The notes: generated by a model not told the origin, from the letters alone. A stretch of 11,736 nt of DNA from Tateyamaria sp. (GCA_018668195.1 JABITU010000293.1:1-11736); one strand, 5' to 3'; counted from the stretch's first letter, positions 1 through 7,988 are shown. Numbers and translations are program-made.

Positions 1-719
1 GCAACCAGAGCGACAAAGCCGGCTGACGACCATACAAGAATCCAGATAAAGTTTAGCGACACTCCCACGCTCAACGCGGCTTGATGGTCATCAGCCACCG
101 CTCGCATGGCACGGCCCTGTTTTGTATACTGCGAAAAAAGCACCAATACAGTCACAAGGATTACTGCGATCAAGGTCGCAACAAGGTCTAATTTATCGAT
201 GAAAAAGCCAAAAAAGCCATCTCCACCGAACCAGGCAGTGTTTTCTTCGATCCAAAAGCTTGCTCCTTGTGGCAGGCCAACATCAAGCTTTTTGATCTCA
301 GACCCCCACATCAGATCGCCAACACCTTCAAGGAAATATGCCAAGCCAATTGTTGCCATGAACAGTATGATTGGCTCTTGCCCGACTAAAAAACGGAAAA
401 CTAACCGCTGAACCAACCAAGCTAAAAGTACCATCACCATCATTGTCAAAATGATCGCCAGAAAAGCGGGCACATGCCACCCAAAGTGATGAACATCTGT
501 TCCAAAAGTCGCATTGATCAAATGAGCAAAAGGTATCTGCCCTTCCATAATTCCAACCAACGTCAGTGCAGCAAACAGCGCCATAACGCCCTGCGCGTAA
601 TTGAATATGCCAGACGCCTTAAAGATTAGAACAAAGCCAAGCGCGACCAGCGCATAAAGCACCCCAGCCATCAACCCATTCAGCACAACTTCAACGCCAT
701 AAAGAAACTGGTCTGGCAT
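1..719 (-). CDS. livH: Branched-chain amino acid-type ABC transporter permease (LivH family), 3' end cut off by the window edge
   Basis: This is an inner-membrane permease subunit of a HAAT/Liv-type ABC importer. The reading frame opens at an ATG (717-719) and stays open for 239 codons to the left edge, so the C-terminus is missing. A GGAG ribosome binding site lies 8 nt upstream of the ATG. The N-terminal helix (MPDQFLYGVEVVLNGLMAG...) is followed by the family segment with YAQGVMALFAA near residues 41-51. Several further hydrophobic helices follow. Near residues 198-215 is the cytoplasmic loop TKQGRAMRAVADDHQAA, which in this family contacts the ATPase. The gene follows livG on the same strand after a gap of about 120 bp. 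The substrate cannot be read from the permease. The acyl-CoA ligase two genes upstream suggests a carboxylic acid rather than simply leucine, which is inference. Confidence 0.9.
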   Translation of the reverse strand, partial: MPDQFLYGVEVVLNGLMAGVLYALVALGFVLIFKASGIFNYAQGVMALFAALTLVGIMEGQIPFAHLINATFGTDVHHFGWHVPAFLAIILTMMVMVLLAWLVQRLVFRFLVGQEPIILFMATIGLAYFLEGVGDLMWGSEIKKLDVGLPQGASFWIEENTAWFGGDGFFGFFIDKLDLVATLIAVILVTVLVLFSQYTKQGRAMRAVADDHQAALSVGVSLNFIWILVWSSAGFVALV

Positions 720-839
720 CACATCATCTCCACTTGCATCACGGGGTGCGCACTATTGCGCAAAGGTGGGCTCGCCATTGCCGCCCAAGCACTACGCGTG
801 CGCGGCATCCGCTGCGCCGCGATGGAAAAAGCCCTTAAA
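720..839. other. livG-livH intercistronic gap with two short hairpins
   Basis: This gap of about 120 bp contains no gene. It holds two perfect inverted repeats. The first is TGCGCA-CTAT-TGCGCA (747-762), with a 6-bp stem and 4-nt loop. The second is CGCGGC...GCCGCG (801-806 with 816-821), with a 9-nt loop. Neither is followed on the minus strand by a T run, so they do not look like intrinsic terminators. They could stabilise or process the livG-livH transcript, which is inference. The GGAG ribosome binding site of livH lies at the livH end of the gap. Confidence 0.4.
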
Positions 840-1658
840 TCAGTCATGTGCGACTCCTAGATAGGCGTCAATCACTGCTTGGTTGCCACGCACTTCGTCG
901 GGCGTTCCGTCACCAATCTTCTTACCGTAATCCATTACGACGACCCGGTCGCTCAGATCCATCACCACACCCATGTCATGTTCAATCAGCGCAATCGTCG
1001 TTCCAAATTCATCATTCACATCTAGGATAAAGCGGCTCATGTCCTCCTTCTCCTCTACGTTCATCCCAGCCATCGGCTCGTCCAACAAAAGCAAGGATGG
1101 CTCTGCCACAAGAGCACGGGCCAGTTCGACCCTCTTTTTCAAGCCATAGGGCAGACGTGCTACTGGAGTTTTCCGAATGGCCTGAATTTCAAGGAAATCA
1201 ATTATCTTTTCAGCGACTTCCCTGTTTTCTGTCTCTTCGGCCTGGGCCTTACCTCTCCATAGCGCTTGGGAAAACAGCCCCGTTTTCATGTGTGTCAGAC
1301 GCCCGGTCATCACGTTGTCGAGAACGCTCATTCCCTCGAAAAGTGCGATGTTCTGAAAGGTCCGGGCGATTCCTTGCCGCGCCACTTCAAACGGTTTCAT
1401 CTGAGGACGCGGTTGGCCCTTGTAAAACACTTGCCCCTCTTGCGGGACATAAAATCCAGAAATGACATTCAGCATTGATGATTTACCAGCCCCGTTCGGG
1501 CCAATGATCGCGCGAATCTCGCCCTCCCGTATGTCGAAAGAGATGTCCCTGATCGCCTCAACGCCACCAAATCGCAGCGTGATATTTTTCATTTCCATCA
1601 CCACGGGGCCAATCTGGCGACCATCCGCGGTCAGGTATCCTTCGGTCTGTTCCAGCAT
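840..1658 (-). CDS. livG: ABC transporter ATP-binding protein, LivG family
   Basis: This is the ATPase that powers a Liv/HAAT-type importer at the inner face of the membrane. All ABC motifs are present in 272 residues: Walker A GPNGAGKS (53-60), the Q-loop Gln in TFQN (102), the signature LPYGLKKRVELARAL (169-183), Walker B LLLLDEP with catalytic Glu194, and the H-loop His227 in ALIEHDM. The signature is the degenerate LPYG form rather than LSGG, which is common in LivG proteins. An N-terminal extension of about 20 residues precedes the usual MEMKNITLRFGG start. The ATG at 1656-1658 has a modest AGGG upstream, and Met21 is an alternative start. The gene sits 97 bp after the acyl-CoA ligase and before livH on the same strand, so all three probably form one transcript. 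Confidence 0.93.
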   Translation of the reverse strand: MLEQTEGYLTADGRQIGPVVMEMKNITLRFGGVEAIRDISFDIREGEIRAIIGPNGAGKSSMLNVISGFYVPQEGQVFYKGQPRPQMKPFEVARQGIARTFQNIALFEGMSVLDNVMTGRLTHMKTGLFSQALWRGKAQAEETENREVAEKIIDFLEIQAIRKTPVARLPYGLKKRVELARALVAEPSLLLLDEPMAGMNVEEKEDMSRFILDVNDEFGTTIALIEHDMGVVMDLSDRVVVMDYGKKIGDGTPDEVRGNQAVIDAYLGVAHD

Positions 1659-1755
1659 CAGGTCCAGCCCTTCATTGTTTCAAGTACAAACATACAACAC
1701 CAGTTCTTACGGGATGGTGCGCGGGGCGATGGTAAAGCAGGGCGTCGTCCCACCA

Positions 1756-3726
1756 TCATTCCGCCGCCATCCGCGAGGAAACAGATGAAACAGCCGCATC
1801 ACACATTTTTAATGTGGCCGAAATCGAACCTTTTCGCCCATCTTCATAGGTCACTTCAGTCGTCGTCGACACGTCTGAAGATCCGTCATACAGGGCAGTA
1901 ATAATATCGGCATATTTTTCCTCAATGATCCGACGGCGCACCTTGCGTGTCCGAGTCAGTTCACCATCGTCGGCATCCAGTTCTTTATGCAACACAACAA
2001 ACCGGTGAATTTGGCAACCAGACAGCATTTCATCTTCAGCAACACTGCGGTTCACGTCTTCCACATGGGCCTTGATCGCCGCCAGAACCTGAGGATGCTG
2101 CGCGAGTTCCTGATAGGAGGCATAGCCGATATTGTTCCGCTCGGCCCAGTTGCCGACCGCCGTTAGATCGATGTTGATAAAGGCTGCACATTCAGCCTTG
2201 CCACCGCCGAAAACCACAGCCTCAAGGATATTGGGGAAAAACTTGAGTTTGTTCTCAACGTATTTGGGCGCAAACAGTGATCCGTCGGCCATTTTACCCA
2301 CGTCCTTAGCGCGATCGATGATGCGCAAATGGCCGGTATCTGGCTCGATAAAGCCCGCATCACCAGTGGCCACCCATCCCTCGGAATCTTTCGTATCGGC
2401 AGTGCTTTCTGCATTTTTATAATACTCAACAAACACACCCGGCGAGCGATAAAACACTTCGCCATTGTCCGCGATCTTGAGTTCCACACCCGGGCACTGC
2501 ACGCCCACTGTGTCACTGCGCACTTCACCATCGGGTTGCGCTGTAATGAACACAGTCGCTTCGGTCTGGCCATAAAGCTGTTTTAGGTTGATGCCCAAAG
2601 AGCGATAGAAATCAAAGATTTCAGGCCCGATCGCCTCGCCCGCTGTATAACCAACACGCACCCGGCTAAATCCAAGCGTGTTTTTGAGCGGGCCATACAC
2701 CATCAACTCGCCAAGCGCGTATTTCGCCCGGTCTACAAGCCCTATGCTCTTACCGTCTAATATCTCCGCCCCCACTTTGCGCGCGTGATCCATGAAGTAA
2801 TGGAACATACGCTGCTTTAGCTTTCCCGCATCCTCCATCCGGATCATGACGTTAGTCAACTGAGTCTCGAACACGCGAGGCGGCGCAAAATAGTAAGTTG
2901 GGCCAATCTCTCGCAAGTCCACATGCATGGTTTCAGCATTCTCAGGACAGTTGGTACAAAACCCTGTCCAAACAGCCTGCCCTACCGAAAATATAAAGTC
3001 TCCAACCCAGGCCATTGGCAAATATGCTAGAATATCATCTGACTGCCGCAGGTCATCAAATTCAGAAGATGACTTGCTGGTTTCGATCACATTACGGTTG
3101 GACAAAACAACGCCCTTAGGCTTCCCCGTTGTCCCAGAGGTATACAGCATCACACAGATGCTGTCGTAATCCAGCTTGGCAATACGTCGCTCAACCTCAG
3201 GCCTCAACGCGTCAGCCTTAGAACGCCCAGCATCCTGCACATGACTGTACTGATGCAATTTAGAGTGATCGTATTTTCGCAAGCCCCGCGGATCAAGATA
3301 GATCATCTGCTCGAACAGAGGTAGGTCTGCCTGTACTTCAATAACCTTATCCACCTGTTCTTGATCGCCAACGATCACAAATCGTGCGCCGCAGTGTCCA
3401 AGCGTATAGGCCATCTCTTCGGCAGACGCGTCCTGATACAACGGCACCGGAATCGCACCGCACATTTGCGCAGCCATCATCGACCAGTAAAGACGCGGCC
3501 GGTTGCGCCCAATCACTGCAACAAAATCACCTTCATTAAGACCCAGATCGATAAGCCCCAAAGCAAGGGCTTCGATCTCTGTCTGCGTTTCAGCCCAAGT
3601 CCAGCCTTGCCAAATACCGAACTCTTTTTCCCGATAGGCGGGGGAATTGGCAAATTCTTTCGAATTTCTACTCAACAGTGCCGGAATAGACGACAGCCCT
3701 CCGGCGCTCACTGGCGTTGTTCCCAA
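1756..3726 (-). CDS. AMP-forming acyl-CoA ligase (long-chain-fatty-acid-CoA ligase-like) linked to the Liv transporter
   Basis: This ANL-superfamily enzyme would activate a carboxylic acid through an acyl-adenylate to its CoA thioester in the cytoplasm. Positions here count from the upstream ATG at 3765 (669 aa). The phosphate loop is YTSGTTGKPKG (208-218), and the adenine motif is YGQTE (398-402). The hinge region has TGD (467-469), IIDR (482-485) and AKD. The C-terminal basic segment RTRKVRRR (605-612) follows. The FadD/ACSL-like length fits a membrane-associated long-chain or aromatic acyl ligase. I chose a TTG start at 3724-3726 (656 aa) because GGGAGG lies exactly 7 nt upstream, while the ATG at 3765 has no good ribosome binding site. 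Both starts keep all domains. Ligases of this type recur inside Liv-type transporter clusters of alphaproteobacteria, implying uptake coupled to CoA activation. The actual substrate is unknown. Confidence 0.9.
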   Translation of the reverse strand: MGTTPVSAGGLSSIPALLSRNSKEFANSPAYREKEFGIWQGWTWAETQTEIEALALGLIDLGLNEGDFVAVIGRNRPRLYWSMMAAQMCGAIPVPLYQDASAEEMAYTLGHCGARFVIVGDQEQVDKVIEVQADLPLFEQMIYLDPRGLRKYDHSKLHQYSHVQDAGRSKADALRPEVERRIAKLDYDSICVMLYTSGTTGKPKGVVLSNRNVIETSKSSSEFDDLRQSDDILAYLPMAWVGDFIFSVGQAVWTGFCTNCPENAETMHVDLREIGPTYYFAPPRVFETQLTNVMIRMEDAGKLKQRMFHYFMDHARKVGAEILDGKSIGLVDRAKYALGELMVYGPLKNTLGFSRVRVGYTAGEAIGPEIFDFYRSLGINLKQLYGQTEATVFITAQPDGEVRSDTVGVQCPGVELKIADNGEVFYRSPGVFVEYYKNAESTADTKDSEGWVATGDAGFIEPDTGHLRIIDRAKDVGKMADGSLFAPKYVENKLKFFPNILEAVVFGGGKAECAAFINIDLTAVGNWAERNNIGYASYQELAQHPQVLAAIKAHVEDVNRSVAEDEMLSGCQIHRFVVLHKELDADDGELTRTRKVRRRIIEEKYADIITALYDGSSDVSTTTEVTYEDGRKGSISATLKMCDAAVSSVSSRMAAE

Positions 3727-3733
3727 TATTTTT

Positions 3734-3739
3734 CCTCCC
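3734..3739 (-). promoter_or_regulatory. Strong ribosome binding site that decides the ligase start
   Basis: On the minus strand this reads GGGAGG, 7 nt before an in-frame TTG (3724-3726). It lies inside the longer ORF that opens at the ATG at 3765. That ATG is preceded only by CCAGAGCGATCAC, a poor match to a ribosome binding site. The TTG is therefore the more likely start. Confidence 0.6.
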
Positions 3740-3803
3740 GACGCGCCCGCTGTTAAAGGGCGCATGTGATCGCTCTGGCGATTCTTTACTTCTTATAAAT
3801 CCA

Positions 3804-3820
3804 AACTTGGCCGCCAAGTT
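3804..3820. promoter_or_regulatory. Perfect 17-bp palindrome upstream of the ligase, candidate operator
   Basis: The sequence AACTTGGC-C-GCCAAGTT is a perfect inverted repeat with 8-bp arms around one central base. It lies in the 171-bp gap upstream of the ligase, 77 bp from the TTG start and 38 bp from the upstream ATG. Its size and symmetry suit binding by a dimeric repressor such as a TetR or GntR family protein. No regulator gene is present in the window to pair with it. It has no T run and is poorly placed to be a terminator. Operator function is inference. Confidence 0.45.
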
Positions 3821-3936
3821 CAACTCTTGCCCATCCCTTTCGAATGCAACAGTCGGCTGCCCTCTTACTTGCACTATGTTGCTTTCATCTTTGATTGACC
3901 AGAGACAATTTTCAGTTCCACTAATTTGGCAGTAAG

Positions 3937-5121
3937 CTAATTTAAACCAGCGGCACGAGCCAACACGCGCAACCCAGCCAAAAGATCTGTTTCGCAGGTA
4001 TTTTCCTCAAAGGCATGGCTAATCCCACCGATGGATGGAACAAAAACCATAGCCACCGGCATCTTACGCGCCACATTAGTCGCATCATGCAAAGCACCGG
4101 ATGGCATCAATCGCCAGGCACCCGGCACAACGTCTTGCGCAGCACACTCTAAACGTTCCCGCAGCTCTGTATTCATGGTTACGGGCTCAAGCCCAAGCAA
4201 AGTGCCCGTCCGAACACTCAAACCCAAATCAGATGCAACATCTTGCAATGTCACATTGATGACCTCGTGCATACGCTCCAGCCGCTCCGGATCTCCATCT
4301 CGCCACTGCATCGAAAACCGCACCTCGCCCGGAACAATTGACGAAGCATTTGGCGTCATGCTGACGTGGCCAATTGTCCAGACAGATTGAGGTGTCACAA
4401 CATTGCGCAGGCGCTCGTTCAGCAAGTTGGAAAACGACACAAGACCCTGAAAAGCATCGCGCCGCAGCGCCATCATAGTCGTACCTGCGTGATTTTGCTC
4501 CCCTGTAAAAGTGATGATCTGATCTCGAATACCGACAATCTCAGTCACAACGCCAATCTTTTGTCCCGCGACATCAAGCGTCGGACCCTGCTCGATATGC
4601 AATTCAATAAACCCAGTGAATTGTTCAGGGTTCACGTCTGGCCCAATCCGTTTACCCAACTGTGCACGGGCATCTGCCAACGCGACGCCTGCATGATCAG
4701 TCAAGGCATCCGCTTCCTCCAACAGCAAGCCCCCTGACCACACCGCGGATCCGGTGGTAACGCCAAACCGGCCTTCCTCATCCTGAAAAGAAACAACAGA
4801 GATCGCAGGCCCACCCGTCTCGCGGCTCGCGCGGGCCACCTCAAGGGCTGCGATGACACCCAATGCGCCATCCAGCCACCCACCCGTCGGCTGACTGTCC
4901 GAATGCGACCCAAGCAACAAGGACGGGCCCTCCGCCAATCCAAAAAGGTTCCCCATAGCATCAAAGCGCACCTGCAGGCCGGCCGCATCCATGCGAGACG
5001 CAAGCCAATCACGCGCCGCAATATCCGCCTCTGAATAAGCAGGACGAACGACTCCAGCCCCCCGCGCGCCAAACCTGCGCAACGCATGCAAGTCCGCAAG
5101 AAATCGTTTGCGATCAACCAC
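3937..5121 (-). CDS. Zinc-dependent M20-family amidohydrolase (N-carbamoyl-L-amino-acid hydrolase / allantoate amidohydrolase type)
   Basis: This cytoplasmic metal-dependent amidase of 394 residues has the usual length for the family. Family metal and catalytic residues are visible: His73 and Asp75 in [15 protein letters not shown] with bridging Asp84, Glu115-Glu116 in [10 protein letters not shown], His175 in ELHIEQGP, and His369 in [11 protein letters not shown]. The dimerisation/lid segment carries [17 protein letters not shown] (207-223), and SGALHDATN lies at 341-349. Relatives cleave N-carbamoyl amino acids, allantoate, ureidoglycine or beta-ureidopropionate, and sequence alone does not choose between them. 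Translation starts at GTG (5119-5121) with AGAGGA about 7 nt upstream. The gene lies 101 bp after fdhA on the same strand, with hairpins between. No hydantoinase or purine-degradation gene is nearby. I am sure of the family but not of the substrate. Confidence 0.88.
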   Translation of the reverse strand: MVDRKRFLADLHALRRFGARGAGVVRPAYSEADIAARDWLASRMDAAGLQVRFDAMGNLFGLAEGPSLLLGSHSDSQPTGGWLDGALGVIAALEVARASRETGGPAISVVSFQDEEGRFGVTTGSAVWSGGLLLEEADALTDHAGVALADARAQLGKRIGPDVNPEQFTGFIELHIEQGPTLDVAGQKIGVVTEIVGIRDQIITFTGEQNHAGTTMMALRRDAFQGLVSFSNLLNERLRNVVTPQSVWTIGHVSMTPNASSIVPGEVRFSMQWRDGDPERLERMHEVINVTLQDVASDLGLSVRTGTLLGLEPVTMNTELRERLECAAQDVVPGAWRLMPSGALHDATNVARKMPVAMVFVPSIGGISHAFEENTCETDLLAGLRVLARAAGLN

Positions 5122-5163
5122 GATAAATCCTCTTCATCTTGCTAAATAAACTCCGGGGAGCTT

Positions 5164-5180
5164 GAGGGGCAGCGCCCCTC
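5164..5180. other. Perfect GC-rich hairpin between fdhA and the hydrolase gene
   Basis: GAGGGGC-AGC-GCCCCTC is a perfect 7-bp stem with a 3-nt loop. Neither strand has a T run directly after it. It may strengthen the neighbouring terminator hairpin at 5199-5214, or be a dispersed intergenic hairpin repeat. The window alone cannot decide. Confidence 0.45.
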
Positions 5181-5198
5181 ATTCCAAGCAAAATCGCA

Positions 5199-5214
5199 TG
5201 CGCCAAATGGCGCA
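5199..5214 (-). terminator. Possible weak intrinsic terminator of fdhA
   Basis: On the minus strand, TGCGCCATTTGGCGCA folds into a stem of 6-7 bp starting 8 nt after the fdhA stop codon. It is followed by TGCGA and then TTTT. The T run is short and offset by 5 nt, so this is a weak candidate. Together with the hairpin at 5164-5180 it suggests reduced read-through from fdhA into the hydrolase gene. Confidence 0.4.
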
Positions 5215-5222
5215 CTTTCGGA

Positions 5223-7988
5223 TCACTCCGCAGCCAAAGTACCCGAGGCTGCTTCGACCCTTACAGCTGAGAATTTGAATTCTGGGATTTTGCCATAGGG
5301 GTCGACGGCTGGGTTTGTGAGGATGTTGGCCGCGGCTTCCACATAGGCGAACGGCACAAAGACCATATCCGGTGCGACTGCGCGGTCCTCGCGGGCCATG
5401 ATCTCGATCGAGCCACGCTTGGTTGTCAGCCGCACGTGCTCTCCTGCAACGACCCCCAGTTTGCGCAGGGTCGACGGATGCAGCGAGCAATTCGCCTCAG
5501 GCTCCACCGCATCCAACACAACAGACCGTCGCGTCATCGACCCTGTGTGCCAATGCTCCAGCTGCCGCCCTGTGGTCAGGATCATCGGATAGTCTGCGTC
5601 CGGCACATCATCCGGGGCGATCACCGATGCCGGCGTAAACCGCGCGCGCCCGTCAGGGCGTGGGAATCCGTCGCCAAAGACAATGGGCTGTCCAGGGTCT
5701 TCGGGCGACAAAGAGGGATAGGTGACCGCGTTTTCCTTCGACAGGCGCTCCCATGTGATATTTTCAAGCGAACGCATGTTGCGCTTCATCTCGGCGAAAA
5801 TATCGGCGGGGCTGGCATAGGTCCAGCCCAGCCCCAGTCGCTTGGCCAATTCCACTTCGATCCACCAGTCCGCACGCGCGTCACCAGGCGGCGGCACAGC
5901 CTGACGGCCCATCTGAACTTGCCGGTTGGTATTGGTCACCGTGCCCGATTTTTCAGCAAAGGCTGAGGCAGGCAGGATAACATCCGCATAATTCGCGGTT
6001 TCAGTGATGAAAATATCCTGCACCACCAAATGATCCAGCTTGGCCAGTGCCGCCCGCGCATGTTCAACATCAGGATCCGACATAGCCGGGTTTTCGCCCA
6101 AGATATACATCGCTTTAATGTTGCCTGCATGCACGTCATCCATGATCTCGGTCACGGTCAGACCCTTCTCGTTCGAGAAATCACCAGAGCCCCAGACCTC
6201 TGAAAACGCAGCCCGCACCCCGTCATCCGTCACCGGCTGGTAATCGGGTAAGAACATCGGGATAAGGCCCGCATCCGAAGCGCCCTGAACATTGTTCTGC
6301 CCGCGCAACGGGTGCAAGCCCGCACCCGGCCGCCCCACCTGGCCCGTCATCAGCGCAAGCGAGATCAGACAGCGCGAATTGTCCGTGCCGTGGATGTGCT
6401 GCGATACGCCCATGCCCCAAAAGATCATGGCCGATTTCGCCCCTGCAAAGGTCCGTGCCACATCGCGCAGCACCTCGGCATCGATACCACAAATCTCGGC
6501 CATCTTTTCAGGGGCAAAGGCGGCAAGATGATCCTTCTCGGCCTCCCAGTTCTCGGTGTAGGCATCGATATACTGCTGATCGTATAAACTTTCTTCAACG
6601 ATGGTATGCATGATCGCGTTCAGCATGGACACATCTGCACCGGGCCGGAACTGTAACATATGGCTGGCAAAGCGCTTGAGCGCCTGACCGCGCGGGTCCA
6701 TCACGATCAGCTTGCCGCCGCGCTTGGTGAATTGCTTGAAATAGGTGGCCGCAACGGGGTGGTTCTCGATTGGGTTACAGCCAATTGCGATCGCCACATC
6801 CGCATTCTCGATCTGGTTGAATGTGGCTGTCACAGCACCCGAACCTACGTTCTCCATCAAGGCCGCCACAGAGGACGCATGGCATAGCCGCGTGCAGTGA
6901 TCCACGTTGTTGTGCCCAAAGCCCTGACGGATCATCTTCTGGAACAGATAGGCTTCTTCGTTGGTGCACTTGGCCGAACCAAAACCTGCCACTTCGCGCC
7001 CCCGGCCCCTGAGCCGGCCCGCCGCAAAATCCAGCGCCTCGTCCCAGCTTGCTTCGCGAAAGTGGGTCTGCCAGTTGCCCGGATCAACGTTCAGCCCCTT
7101 GGCTGGCGCATCTTCACGGCGGATCAGTGGCCGGGTCAGGCGGTGGTCATGGTGGATATAGTCAAATCCAAAGCGCCCCTTGACGCACAGGCGCCCCTCA
7201 TTGGCAGGGCCGTTGATGCCTTCGACATATTTAACCTTGCCGTCCTTGACCTTGAGAGAAACCTGGCAGCCCACGCCGCAAAAAGGGCAAATACTTTCAA
7301 TCGCGCTGTCAAAATCGGCACTGTCGCCCACCTGATTGTCATCAACGACCGTTGCGGGCATCAGCGCACCGGTGGGGCAGGCCTGCACGCATTCGCCGCA
7401 AGCCACGCAGGTGCTGTCGCCCATCGGATCGGCCATATCAAAGGTTGGATAAGCGTTATGCCCCCGCCCCGCCATGCCGATCACGTCATTGACCTGAACC
7501 TCGCGGCAGGCCCGTACGCACAGACCACACTGGATACAGGCATCAAGGTTCACCGACATGGCAACGTGGCTGTCATCAAGCAGTGGAATGCGGCCCTCTT
7601 CCAGCTTTGGGAAACGGCTTTGATCGATCCCGTTCAGGGCGGCCATGTCCCAAAGATGGCTCGATTTGTCATGCGCCTGTGCCTGTTCGGGTTGATCCGC
7701 AAGCAACATCTCAACCACCATCTTGCGCGCATTCTCGGCGCGCGCGCTGTTCGTTGTGACAACCATCCCCTCGACAGGCTCACGAATGCACGACGCCGCC
7801 AGCGTACGCTCGCCCTCAATCTCAACCATGCATGCCCGGCAATTGCCATCAGGCCGGTACCCCGGCGCAGGCTTATGACACAAATGTGGAATAACTAAAC
7901 CACGGCCGTGCGCAACCTCCCAAATCGTAAGACCAAAAGCTGCCTCAACCTCGGCGCCATCCAGTGTAAAGGTGATATTGCCCGTCAT
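5223..7988 (-). CDS. fdhA: Formate dehydrogenase alpha subunit, molybdopterin-dependent, cysteine type with NuoG-like N-terminus
   Basis: This cytoplasmic enzyme oxidises formate to CO2 at a bis-MGD molybdenum or tungsten site. In the 921-residue protein, an N-terminal [2Fe-2S] ferredoxin domain carries Cys37, 50, 53 and 67. Two [4Fe-4S] motifs follow: CIQCGLCVRAC (151-161) and CVACGECVQAC (194-204). The cofactor-proximal cluster is CPFCGVGC plus Cys268 (234-268). The active site is Cys369-His370 in DHCTRLCHASS, where E. coli FdhF has selenocysteine. The molybdopterin dinucleotide-binding domain fills the C-terminus. No twin-arginine signal is seen. The start at 7986-7988 is supported by AGGGAGA 8 nt upstream. 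An in-frame ATG at 8102 would add 38 residues of unconvincing sequence before the ferredoxin domain. No beta, gamma, FdhD or other accessory gene is adjacent. An NAD(P)-linked or other electron acceptor subunit must come from elsewhere. Confidence 0.93.
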   Translation of the reverse strand: MTGNITFTLDGAEVEAAFGLTIWEVAHGRGLVIPHLCHKPAPGYRPDGNCRACMVEIEGERTLAASCIREPVEGMVVTTNSARAENARKMVVEMLLADQPEQAQAHDKSSHLWDMAALNGIDQSRFPKLEEGRIPLLDDSHVAMSVNLDACIQCGLCVRACREVQVNDVIGMAGRGHNAYPTFDMADPMGDSTCVACGECVQACPTGALMPATVVDDNQVGDSADFDSAIESICPFCGVGCQVSLKVKDGKVKYVEGINGPANEGRLCVKGRFGFDYIHHDHRLTRPLIRREDAPAKGLNVDPGNWQTHFREASWDEALDFAAGRLRGRGREVAGFGSAKCTNEEAYLFQKMIRQGFGHNNVDHCTRLCHASSVAALMENVGSGAVTATFNQIENADVAIAIGCNPIENHPVAATYFKQFTKRGGKLIVMDPRGQALKRFASHMLQFRPGADVSMLNAIMHTIVEESLYDQQYIDAYTENWEAEKDHLAAFAPEKMAEICGIDAEVLRDVARTFAGAKSAMIFWGMGVSQHIHGTDNSRCLISLALMTGQVGRPGAGLHPLRGQNNVQGASDAGLIPMFLPDYQPVTDDGVRAAFSEVWGSGDFSNEKGLTVTEIMDDVHAGNIKAMYILGENPAMSDPDVEHARAALAKLDHLVVQDIFITETANYADVILPASAFAEKSGTVTNTNRQVQMGRQAVPPPGDARADWWIEVELAKRLGLGWTYASPADIFAEMKRNMRSLENITWERLSKENAVTYPSLSPEDPGQPIVFGDGFPRPDGRARFTPASVIAPDDVPDADYPMILTTGRQLEHWHTGSMTRRSVVLDAVEPEANCSLHPSTLRKLGVVAGEHVRLTTKRGSIEIMAREDRAVAPDMVFVPFAYVEAAANILTNPAVDPYGKIPEFKFSAVRVEAASGTLAAE

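Noticed and set aside
106..411. A 101-codon plus-strand frame at the left end
   Set aside because: It is antisense to the partial livH frame, which has strong permease features.
6897..7898. A 333-codon open frame on the plus strand opposite fdhA
   Set aside because: It lies entirely antisense to a clear formate dehydrogenase, shows no recognisable motif, and is a typical shadow frame of GC-biased coding DNA.
7145..7988. Selenocysteine or frameshift in FdhA
   Set aside because: The active-site codon is an ordinary Cys, no in-frame TGA is present, and all cluster-binding cysteines are in one uninterrupted frame.
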